From Pseudoalteromonas sp. XMcav2-N (GTDB lineage: Bacteria; Pseudomonadota; Gammaproteobacteria; Enterobacterales; Alteromonadaceae): 64,000 nt of DNA. Numbering within the stretch: position 1 is the first letter of the stretch; each line of letters begins with the position of its first letter. Where the stretch lies: assembly GCF_024124545.1 (NCBI RefSeq), contig NZ_JAMXSF010000002.1, forward strand, positions 124,001 to 188,000. The letters are read 5' to 3'. The notes under the pieces are model-generated. The model searched no databases. It saw only the letters and a program-made list of their open reading frames with translations, and was not told the DNA's origin. Of the stretch, positions 1 through 6,849 are shown piece by piece. Position numbers and translations under genes: made by a program.

Positions 1-639
1 TTGCCAAAGCAAACCACCGAGCACCAAAGAGCAGTAATATCTGACGTAGCCGTGGGTACGAAACTTGCGCTCGTTATGGACAAAATGGCCGCCTTTTAGC
101 CACACATACTGTCCCCCCTGACGCTGGCAGCGCACACCCAGATCGGTGTCCTCACCACGCAATAATTGCGTATTAAAGCCATCCACAGCCCTGAATAAGC
201 CTGCTGCGACAAAACAATTACCACCCATGCTTTGATGTCGACGATTAAAACGGTTAATGTCGGCCGCAATAAAACGACCTAACCAGTGACCACTGTCACT
301 TTGTAGCGGCGCGGTTCCGTATACTGAATTGCCGGTGCCCAGGGCAAGCTGCCCCACCAGTTCAGGCACGTTTTCACTGCATACCGTATCGGCATCAAGA
401 AATAAAAACATCTCGCCTTTTGCCTGCTCTGCTCCGTAATTACGGGCCGCCGCAGCACTGCCCGCGGTAATGGAAAAAACCAGCTCCGTATATCTGCGAG
501 CGATCTCTGCTGTTGCGTCAGAGCAACGATCACAAACCACTATCAGTTCTGCGTTTTCGGGCAATTGAGCGACCAGCGCAGGTAAACTGATTGCGAGCGC
601 CTCTGCTTCATTGTGGGCCGGCAAGATCACTGACAACAT
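1..639 (-). CDS. Family 2 glycosyltransferase, partial (C-terminus beyond window)
   Basis: The reading frame is open from an ATG at 639 to the window edge (213 codons visible, no stop). The N-terminus MLSVILPAHNEAEAL is the usual start of a GT-A fold family 2 glycosyltransferase. A DAD metal/nucleotide-sugar motif lies at residues 82-84 and an acceptor-side GEDTDLG motif at 162-168. These enzymes move a sugar from a nucleotide or lipid-linked donor in the cytoplasm, often to a membrane lipid. It is the last visible gene of a minus-strand operon, starting 8 bp after the radical SAM gene stops. Donor and acceptor cannot be read from the sequence. Family is confident, function is not. Confidence 0.85.
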   Translation of the reverse strand, partial: MLSVILPAHNEAEALAISLPALVAQLPENAELIVVCDRCSDATAEIARRYTELVFSITAGSAAAARNYGAEQAKGEMFLFLDADTVCSENVPELVGQLALGTGNSVYGTAPLQSDSGHWLGRFIAADINRFNRRHQSMGGNCFVAAGLFRAVDGFNTQLLRGEDTDLGVRCQRQGGQYVWLKGGHFVHNERKFRTHGYVRYYCSLVLGGLLWQ

Positions 640-647
640 AGGCACCT

Positions 648-1820
648 CTAGAGCAAAAAGTTATGCGCGTCGGGGCAGGCATTAAGCACTTTAAGGCTCT
701 GCTGACGCATTGTTTTAGCTGCTCGTTGATAAGGTTCGGAAGCAATTAACTCCTCAATGGGCGTGTCGAGCACATTGCCAAAGATCAGATCCGGGAACTG
801 TTTGGTCATCACCAGCTTGCCGCCAATGTCGACGTCCAGCTTAACGCCCATTTTGAGGTAGTGAGGTCGTGCTGGCATCTTGCCGCGATAGTACTGGCGA
901 ATTTCGTCAGCATCGTAGTCTGGTCCGAATAACACCGGGATCTGCGCGGGATAAGCACGTAATGTGTCTATGGTCTCGATTACCTTCTCAATGTAATCCG
1001 CACGAAAATCCCCCATATCGAACCCGGTATAGGAATTTGGTACGGTGTCGTAGTCCTCACAAAAACGGTGATATTCACTGCGTGCCATCATGTCCACCAC
1101 CCACAGGTGGTTGTAGATCATCCAGTCAACACCCGCCTGCTCGCATTCATTCAGTAACTCAGTCGCTCTGTCCAGGTTCTTGGCCATCATGGTGTTTTCC
1201 ACCCCAATCAGCCATTGTTTGCCTTCTTTTTTGCCTTCTGCCAGCAGCTTAATGCCCGCCATTGTTTTGTTATAAGTGCCTTTTCCCCGGATCGAGTCAT
1301 GAATATCCTTTGGACCGTCGATAGAGATCAAAAAAGCCAACTGGTCGTGATACTTACTGAGTACCTCAAAGTGGCGTTTAATCATCAGGCCGTTGGTGCA
1401 GATGTAGATAAAACACCCAGCTTCGGCCAGGCGGCTAAGAAACTTTGGAAAGTCGGGGTGTAAGGTAGGCTCCCCCCCGGTTAATATAATGTCGCAGCGT
1501 TGACGCTCAACAAAATCAAACAGGTGCCCACTCTGATCATAGGGAATAGCAGTGGGATCCAGACCATGGTGGAAACCGGTTTCACGCCATTGAAAACATT
1601 GTTCACAGCGCAGGTTGCAGCTACTGGTCATTTTAATTACCAGCTTACAGATATTATCTGCTTCAATTTTTCCGCTCGCGGCATAGCGTCTCAGGGCATT
1701 AGCCACGCGTTCGGTACTGGCCTGATGATGAGCGGTAAAGCCCGGGTTTCTGGCCATAAAGTTCTGATGTGCTTGCGGTAATTCGCTGACCGCTAGTTGC
1801 GTGGCTTTTTTAGTCCACAT
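648..1820 (-). CDS. Radical SAM enzyme (Cx3Cx2C)
   Basis: A 390-residue protein with the radical SAM cluster motif C68-x3-C72-x2-C75 (context SSCNLRCEQCFQW), a SAM-contacting GGEP at 115-118, and a SIDGP strand near residue 166. These belong to the partial TIM barrel that binds a 4Fe-4S cluster and S-adenosylmethionine. The C-terminal third has only scattered cysteines (NACPDAH near the end), so a complete SPASM auxiliary-cluster domain is not evident. The start at 1820 has a good AGGAG ribosome site 6 bases upstream. It sits between a MurG-like and a family 2 glycosyltransferase in a compact operon, so a role in building or tailoring a glycoconjugate or lipid is possible. Substrate unknown. 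Confidence 0.88.
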   Translation of the reverse strand: MWTKKATQLAVSELPQAHQNFMARNPGFTAHHQASTERVANALRRYAASGKIEADNICKLVIKMTSSCNLRCEQCFQWRETGFHHGLDPTAIPYDQSGHLFDFVERQRCDIILTGGEPTLHPDFPKFLSRLAEAGCFIYICTNGLMIKRHFEVLSKYHDQLAFLISIDGPKDIHDSIRGKGTYNKTMAGIKLLAEGKKEGKQWLIGVENTMMAKNLDRATELLNECEQAGVDWMIYNHLWVVDMMARSEYHRFCEDYDTVPNSYTGFDMGDFRADYIEKVIETIDTLRAYPAQIPVLFGPDYDADEIRQYYRGKMPARPHYLKMGVKLDVDIGGKLVMTKQFPDLIFGNVLDTPIEELIASEPYQRAAKTMRQQSLKVLNACPDAHNFLL

Positions 1821-1837
1821 AATCGACTCCTACAATC

Positions 1838-2938
1838 TTATCTGCTACTTGCGAGTAAATAATGACAAATCTGTTGTGATGCATTGGCATTAACCAAAGA
1901 GGCTGCTCGCATAGCCGTCTGCCTGCGCAGCTCGGCAGATGTCTGCAAGCGGCTGAGCAACTCACTCAGCTCCTGCTCGCACTGAGCATTCAACGCAGCG
2001 CCCTGTGCGACAAACACCGCGCGGTTGTGTTGCTCTTGCCCGGGTAAAGCGCCGTGAATGATCAAACAGGTATTAGCCAGCGCCGCCTCTGTCAGCGTCA
2101 GACCACCTGCTTTTGTGATGATGATGTCGGCTTGCGCATAAAACAGTTGCATGTCAGGCACAAACCCTGTCAGCTCTAATCGCTGCTGTGTAATGTCATT
2201 GCCAAAACGTGTTTTCAGCTGCTCATACAGCGCCACATTCTGACCACAAATAACGGTCACTTTTCCAAACTGCGCTTGTGTCAGTAGCAGCGCAACGGTA
2301 GAGGCAGAAATACCCAACCCCCAGCCGCCGCCACACAGCAAAACACTGAGTCGCGCACCACATGTCTGGACTGCGGTTTTAGGTGAAATAGTTACATCCT
2401 GCGTGCCCTTGGTGGGGATACCCAGGGGTAAAATGCGGGTCCCTCTGGCGCGATGCCAGTCCAGTACCGGATGGTCATACTGATGAGAAATAAACAGGCG
2501 TGTTAAAGGGGTACGCCAGCCATTAGAAATTTGATAGTCGCCTAACACGCCACTGATCTCAACCTCGTGTCCTGCCAGTCTGGCAAAGTAGCGGGCAAAA
2601 AAAGCACCGTAATAACTGCATGCCACCACTTTATTGTGACGACGAAGCACCGCTTTGGCTTCGCTCAATTTATTGTTTCCCTTGAACGCCAGCCATATAG
2701 GTAACAACTGATAGAGAAATGGGTAGAACCAGCGACTGGCATACAACTTACTGTGATGTTGCTTGCCCGACATACACCACTCATAGTATTGGCCAAAGAG
2801 TATGTCGGATAGCCACTGTGGTAACAGCTCTGATACTGACATCAGCTCGACCAGTTCACCTTGCTGACGAAAGCTGTTCGCCAGCGCCAGTGCCAGTGCT
2901 CGCGAACCGGCTCCAGATTCAACATACAGAAGCAGCAT
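1838..2938 (-). CDS. MurG-like (GT-B, family 28) glycosyltransferase
   Basis: About 366 residues. The N-terminus MLLLYVESGAGSRALALAL resembles the glycine-rich start of MurG and diacylglycerol glycosyltransferases. The C-terminal half has the donor-site signature ADIIITKAGGLTLTEAALA, and a GGGWG loop precedes it. Family 28 enzymes transfer sugars to lipid acceptors at the inner membrane. I chose the ATG at 2938, two bases beyond the preceding GNAT stop, because it gives the typical family start and tight coupling; an in-frame TTG at 2956 would overlap the GNAT gene. Its position beside a radical SAM and a second glycosyltransferase suggests a glycolipid or glycoconjugate operon. Acceptor unknown. 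Confidence 0.8.
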   Translation of the reverse strand: MLLLYVESGAGSRALALALANSFRQQGELVELMSVSELLPQWLSDILFGQYYEWCMSGKQHHSKLYASRWFYPFLYQLLPIWLAFKGNNKLSEAKAVLRRHNKVVACSYYGAFFARYFARLAGHEVEISGVLGDYQISNGWRTPLTRLFISHQYDHPVLDWHRARGTRILPLGIPTKGTQDVTISPKTAVQTCGARLSVLLCGGGWGLGISASTVALLLTQAQFGKVTVICGQNVALYEQLKTRFGNDITQQRLELTGFVPDMQLFYAQADIIITKAGGLTLTEAALANTCLIIHGALPGQEQHNRAVFVAQGAALNAQCEQELSELLSRLQTSAELRRQTAMRAASLVNANASQQICHYLLASSR

Positions 2939-2939
2939 G

Positions 2940-3548
2940 CTACTGCACTCGCTCAAGTGGACGAGTGGTGTTTAACCACAGTGCCCTGACCTCGGCCAGC
3001 TCCAGTTTCATCACCACCATATCCTGCTTCGGCCCGTAGAAACTCTCAAAACGCCCGAGCGACGTGAACTGTAAAGAATGATAGATATTGAGAATATTTG
3101 ACTGCTCAGTGTCGGCGAAGACCTCGATGTACAACTCTTCGTAGTTGGTCTCTTCCAGTAGTACCTTAAGCGTATCAAGCAGCATCGCCATTTTTACCAA
3201 AGGTGACACATTCTGGTCGGCAACAAACCAGCCACCCCATACAATGCTTTTTGGGTCCCACAACCGATAGTGATAGCCGGACATACCCACCAATTGCTCG
3301 CCCTGTTTAAAGCACCAGTAATGGCGACCATTGTCTATGCCCGCAGCCAGGCAGCGGCGGTGGAAGTCAATGGTACGTATGGTGTCTTCATTGAGTCCGT
3401 CGACCATAGCGTGCTCAATGAATTCTAGTTGTTCATCACCAAATGACACCGCTGTCTTTTCAAGCCCTTGATGATTCATAAAGCGCTCGGTACGGCGCAT
3501 TTTTTGTACTAAAAGTTCTGCTCTGCGATCTTTAAATTGCTGTTCCAT
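2940..3548 (-). CDS. GNAT-family N-acetyltransferase
   Basis: About 202 residues with a GNAT-like order of elements: a central strand 'YWCFKQGEQLVGMSGYHYRLWD', a segment around WGGWFVADQNVSPLVKMAML replacing the usual acetyl-CoA loop, and a C-terminal 'ILNIYHSLQFTSLGRFESFYG' matching the conserved N-x-x-x-Y-x-x-x-G-F element. The usual R/Q-x-x-G-x-G/A pyrophosphate loop is not clear, so the fold is assigned from overall pattern. I prefer the ATG at 3548, preceded by GGTGG, over a TTG at 3590 without a ribosome site. It is the first gene of the four-gene minus-strand operon and may acylate a sugar made or moved by the two glycosyltransferases (inference). Confidence 0.7.
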   Translation of the reverse strand: MEQQFKDRRAELLVQKMRRTERFMNHQGLEKTAVSFGDEQLEFIEHAMVDGLNEDTIRTIDFHRRCLAAGIDNGRHYWCFKQGEQLVGMSGYHYRLWDPKSIVWGGWFVADQNVSPLVKMAMLLDTLKVLLEETNYEELYIEVFADTEQSNILNIYHSLQFTSLGRFESFYGPKQDMVVMKLELAEVRALWLNTTRPLERVQ

Positions 3549-3892
3549 ATCCGGCCACCCATTGTGTTGCTCTGCGTTGGTGGCCTGCAAGTTATTATAA
3601 TTATTGGATAAAATCGCTTATGAAAAAGTGATGAATGGTTACGAGAGCACAATGAACACTAAGCAATGGTTATTCTAACTGATGATAAAACAGCCCATTT
3701 TAATACTATTAACATGGACTTTTTTGCTTAACATTGAGCGGTAAATCCCTTCTTGTGGCTGAACAGGAAAAGCGTGTTGTTCTGTATGACATGATCCGGC
3801 ATTTTACGCTAAAAAATGACCTGTTAAGCTGACTGAGCGACACAACCCAATACCTTCTTGTGGCTCAGAAAAACATCCAGTCACTGTAACTC

Positions 3893-4300
3893 CGTCATGC
3901 CGGCCTTGAACCAATATCTATTTGCAGACGACTACTTTGCCAGACAATACACCCACTCCCCAGCGTCATGCCGGCCTTGCGCCGGTATCTACTTGCAGAC
4001 GACTACTTTGCCAGACAATACACCCACTCCCCGGCGCCATGCCGACCTTGAGCCGACATCAATTTGCAGACGACTACTTTGCCAGACAATACACCCACTC
4101 CCCAGCGTCATGCCGACCTTGAGCCGACATCTATTTGCAGACGACTACTTTGCCAGACAATACACCCACTCCCCAGCGTCATGCCGACCTTGAGCCGACA
4201 TCTATTTGCAGACGACTACTTTGCCAGACAATACACCCGCGTCATGCCGACCTTGCGCCGATATCTATTTAAAGGCGACAGCTATGCCAGACAATGTACC
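3893..4300. repeat. 71-bp tandem repeat array (minisatellite), six copies
   Basis: Units start at 3893, 3964, 4035, 4106, 4177 and 4240. The first four intervals are exactly 71 bp; the fifth is 63 bp because the ACTCCCCA segment is missing, and the last copy is diverged. Each unit begins CGTCATGCCGGCCTTG and contains a short imperfect inverted pair (GCCGG...CCGG) of the kind seen in REP-like intergenic repeats, then a strongly conserved GCAGACGACTACTTTGCC block. The unit length is not a multiple of three and the start codons in it lack ribosome sites, so open frames here are judged non-coding. It fills most of a gap between two divergent units (3549-4426). Confidence 0.92.
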
Positions 4301-4382
4301 AAACACCATTCAAAGCAAGATCGTCCCTAAAATTATCCCAAAAAGCCTTGCACTCATTAAGTAGCTGAGTTAGGTTACGGTG

Positions 4383-4397
4383 GTACACGGCGTGTAC
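4383..4397. promoter_or_regulatory. Perfect 7+1+7 palindrome over a promoter
   Basis: GTACACG-G-CGTGTAC is a perfect dyad, followed at 4399-4404 by TATAAT, which fits a -10 box for the small peptide gene starting at 4427. The dyad would lie between -35 and -10, the classic place for a repressor or a LuxR/TetR-type regulator. The binding protein is not identifiable from the window. Confidence 0.55.
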
Positions 4398-4426
4398 ATA
4401 TAATTTTAATAAACAAGGAAATGATG

Positions 4427-4633
4427 ATGAAATTAAAATTAAATAAAAAGAAAATGAAGGCTTTATCAGCAGATAACACTAATCTACCTGCCAACATGAC
4501 ACCTAACGTAGCAGGTGCCGGTGCCCTAACTCCAGTATGTGACCCTACAAACCCGAGCGGTTACGGGCGTACTCACTGCATTGAGTTCTCTTGCCACCAG
4601 GGTAAAGAGTTTACATGTGGCCCAACACTGTAG
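4427..4633 (+). CDS. Small Cys-rich leader-type peptide 1 (RiPP-precursor-like)
   Basis: A 68-residue peptide. The N-terminal part is lysine-rich (MKLKLNKKKMKALS), followed by TPNVAGAG, then a C-terminal part with four cysteines (contexts VCDP, HCIE, SCHQ, TCGP) and several Ser/Thr. This layout, a conserved leader ending in a small Gly-rich motif followed by a variable Cys core, is that of precursors of ribosomally made modified peptides. The same leader recurs at 27485 and 45860. Of three consecutive ATGs, the third (4427) is best spaced from AAGGAA (4415-4420). No modifying enzyme lies directly beside it on this strand; a radical SAM operon ends its promoter region 0.9 kb away on the other strand. 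The product is unknown. Confidence 0.72.
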   Translation: MKLKLNKKKMKALSADNTNLPANMTPNVAGAGALTPVCDPTNPSGYGRTHCIEFSCHQGKEFTCGPTL

Positions 4634-4669
4634 TGACTGTTTTCAATTCTGATACTTGAAAATACATAG

Positions 4670-4692
4670 AGCACCTCAACGAGGTGCTTTTT
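4670..4692 (+). terminator. Rho-independent terminator after peptide 1
   Basis: AGCACCTC-AAC-GAGGTGCT is a perfect 8-bp stem with a 3-base loop followed by TTTT, 37 bases after the peptide stop codon. Confidence 0.85.
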
Positions 4693-4779
4693 GATCTAGT
4701 CTCAGTTCAATTCTGACTTGCTATTAGCAAACTTCGCAGCGCAATATCATTGGCCGTCTTCTTTAACCAACAGGCTGGC

Positions 4780-5592
4780 TCACCGCTTAGGACATACCAC
4801 TTTCTCTGCCTTCAGGTGATACATCTCAATGTCAGGATGACTAAAAAAGCCTACTTCCCAGGGATTTTTAGAGATAAACAACTCTCTCACTTCATTAAAC
4901 AAAGTACTGTTGGTGGCTATTTGATGCACCCGCCCGGTAATAATGGAATAGTTCCACTCGACATAGTTTTCAAAGGTAAAACTGGCACGGTTGTCGATGG
5001 CAAAGTAACACTGATTGTCGCGTTTCATCAGGCTGGATTTAAAAGTTTGTGGCAAAGTGATAAAAAAGACATCGTCATCAGTACTGGATAAAAACGCCAT
5101 CACGGTAGTGTGTGGTTGCGACTGTGCTTTGGTGATAAGCACGCCAACTTTGTTGTCATGCTCTTCTTCGTCCATCACAGGCGTTGCGGTTAAAGGTGTA
5201 CAGGGCAAGGGGTTTTGCACGCGCGGATCTTCCGGGAATTCATACCCCGGCGCCCGATATTCCAGCGCTACTGAAATCCCATAATAAACCTGGTACTCAA
5301 GCGGTGCTAAGGTGACCTCAGTATTATTCAACGCCGTAACTCGCCCCTTATAAGACAAACGATAGACACTCAGCTCAGCATCATATTCACTCACGCCGGT
5401 GCGGTTATCCAGATGCACAGTGACCAAATCTCCCACACTCAACTGATGGCTTTCTCGCAGCTCGAGCGACAACTGGTTACCTTCATCTATCTGAGCAAAA
5501 CAGATAAAGACATCAATACCACCAAGGTGCGTTTGATATGCCGTAGCGACGGCAATGACGGGTGATGGAATAAATTGCTGTAAAGACGACAT
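4780..5592 (-). CDS. Split-barrel flavin-binding-like protein (PNPOx-like C-terminal domain)
   Basis: About 270 residues. The N-terminal half (to residue ~120) is beta-rich and not recognised. The C-terminal half has a strand pattern of pyridoxamine-phosphate-oxidase-like FMN barrels: 'VGVLITKAQ', 'TTVMAFLSSTDDDVFFITLP', 'SSLMKRDNQCYFAIDN', then 'SIITGRVHQI'. Such proteins bind FMN, F420 or haem, and many are of unknown function. I prefer the ATG at 5592, preceded by GGGAG, over the ATG at 5622. It is a single gene, convergent with the small peptide gene. No catalytic role can be assigned. Confidence 0.55.
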   Translation of the reverse strand: MSSLQQFIPSPVIAVATAYQTHLGGIDVFICFAQIDEGNQLSLELRESHQLSVGDLVTVHLDNRTGVSEYDAELSVYRLSYKGRVTALNNTEVTLAPLEYQVYYGISVALEYRAPGYEFPEDPRVQNPLPCTPLTATPVMDEEEHDNKVGVLITKAQSQPHTTVMAFLSSTDDDVFFITLPQTFKSSLMKRDNQCYFAIDNRASFTFENYVEWNYSIITGRVHQIATNSTLFNEVRELFISKNPWEVGFFSHPDIEMYHLKAEKVVCPKR

Positions 5593-5783
5593 AACACTCC
5601 CGGAAACAGAATTCACTGGCATATTTCGAACACTATAACTCTAGCATATACATCCACTCAGGCACGAAATCAGTCGCACCACATTCATTCTTTTAAACAG
5701 AATGAAAGCACCGATAATGACGCATTTTATTCTACTTAACTAAGTGTTACAGTCATGGTATTCCACTTTCAGAGATAGCACTT

Positions 5784-6476
5784 ATGCCATCAATACGACG
5801 CGCTTCCGAGCGAGGCCAGGTTAATCTGGGCTGGTTGCATAGCCAACATACATTTTCTTTTGGCCATTATTACGACCCAAAGCATATGGGGTTTTCCATG
5901 TTACGCGTTATCAATGACGATACGGTCGCACCAGGTATGGGGTTTGATACGCATGCCCACCGTGACATGGAAATTATCTCTTATGTGTTACAAGGTGCAC
6001 TGGAGCACAAAGACAGTCGGGGGAATCACCACATCATTCCGGCAGGTGACGTCCAGCTGATGAGCGCAGGCACCGGGATCGCGCACTCTGAATACAATCA
6101 TTCTGCCACGGAGCAGACCCGTTTCTTACAGATCTGGATCCGCCCTGATGTAAAAGGGCTCAGTCCCAGTTATGCGCAGGCCAATATAGAACAAGACGGG
6201 CCACTTACCCCGCTTGTAACCCCTAATGGCCAGCACGGTTCACTGGTCATTCATCAGGATGCCAGCCTGCATCGTCTCATGCTGCCACAAGGCGATACCT
6301 ACACACTGAACACGCATAATCGCTGGGGTTATCTGCATATAGTCGAGGGTACCGCCCACTCAGGTGAAATACGCCTGGAACCGGGCGATGCCATTGGTCT
6401 GACAGCGCAGGAATCTGTCACGGTGGAGGCAACAGCACCACTTGAGGCACTATGGTTTGAGCTACCACCAGGCTGA
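5784..6476 (+). CDS. Pirin family protein (bicupin, YhhW-like)
   Basis: 230 residues, the usual length of bacterial pirins. The N-terminus 'GWLHSQHTFSFGHYYDPKHMGF' and the motifs 'GFDTHAHRDMEIISYVLQG' and 'GTGIAHSEYNHS' are family signatures. The three histidines and the glutamate of the metal site (HAHRDME region near 57-63 and H..E near 100) are present. Pirins are cytosolic iron-binding cupins; some relatives oxidise quercetin in vitro, but natural roles are mostly unknown. It is monocistronic, with a hairpin at 6547-6578 downstream. Family is very sure; substrate is not. Confidence 0.93.
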   Translation: MPSIRRASERGQVNLGWLHSQHTFSFGHYYDPKHMGFSMLRVINDDTVAPGMGFDTHAHRDMEIISYVLQGALEHKDSRGNHHIIPAGDVQLMSAGTGIAHSEYNHSATEQTRFLQIWIRPDVKGLSPSYAQANIEQDGPLTPLVTPNGQHGSLVIHQDASLHRLMLPQGDTYTLNTHNRWGYLHIVEGTAHSGEIRLEPGDAIGLTAQESVTVEATAPLEALWFELPPG

Positions 6477-6546
6477 ATGTCAATACAATAGAATACGTGT
6501 CCGCGGCTCAACAGTCTCAACAATCAATACCGGTACCCAAACGAAA

Positions 6547-6578
6547 AAAGCCATGCGCTGTTAAACAGGCATGGCTTT
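6547..6578 (+). terminator. Hairpin terminator after the pirin gene
   Basis: AAAGCCATGC (6547-6556) pairs with GCATGGCTTT (6569-6578). The T run is short but it follows the gene by 70 bases. Confidence 0.6.
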
Positions 6579-6630
6579 GCTACGGGCAGTAGTGTCACAG
6601 CTACGTCCAGCATTCTAAAAGGGAGTATTA

Positions 6631-6849
6631 TACCAATTTCACTTAATACCTGTTCAATTTGAAGGAGCAAATATGGCGCTAACTGTGTTAAAAATTTCTC
6701 ATTTAGAGCCTTTACCTAAGGTATAAGTTCGCAAATTTTTGCCTCGCCTATATGGATGTAGGTGCCTCAGCAATAGCAGGACGCGGGAGCGGTGTTACCG
6801 ACCCTATTTTCTCGCCTCAAAATAGAACACTTAATTAAGCAAATTGGTA
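6631..6849 (-). mobile_element. MITE-like element, copy A (219 bp)
   Basis: The copy is bounded by TACCAATTT...AAATTGGTA inverted ends and flanked on both sides by TTA (6628-6630 and 6850-6852), a likely 3-bp target duplication. It shares most of its length with the copies at 32145 and 45890 and lies in opposite orientation to them. It contains no open reading frame of note. The right-hand TTA is also the stop codon (TAA on the minus strand) of the flavin monooxygenase gene, so the element inserted exactly at the 3' end of that gene. Confidence 0.82.

Noticed and set aside
869..1252. Plus-strand frames over the radical SAM gene and similar antisense frames elsewhere
   Set aside because: They are antisense to genes with clear motifs, lack ribosome sites, and show no family features.
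3893..4300. CRISPR array or integron attC series
   Set aside because: The whole 71-bp unit is repeated, with no unique spacers; there are no cas or integrase genes and no attC-like core sites.
3858..4330. Overlapping open frames across the tandem array that would encode His/Cys-rich repeat proteins
   Set aside because: The 71-bp unit is not a multiple of three, start codons lack ribosome sites, and the frames exist only because the repeat lacks stops. Treated as non-coding repeat.
4427..4633. Complete lantibiotic or bacteriocin cluster around peptide 1
   Set aside because: No LanB/LanC/LanM-type, YcaO or leader-cutting exporter gene is next to it; the nearby radical SAM gene is in a glycosyltransferase operon on the other strand. 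Only a precursor-like peptide is claimed.
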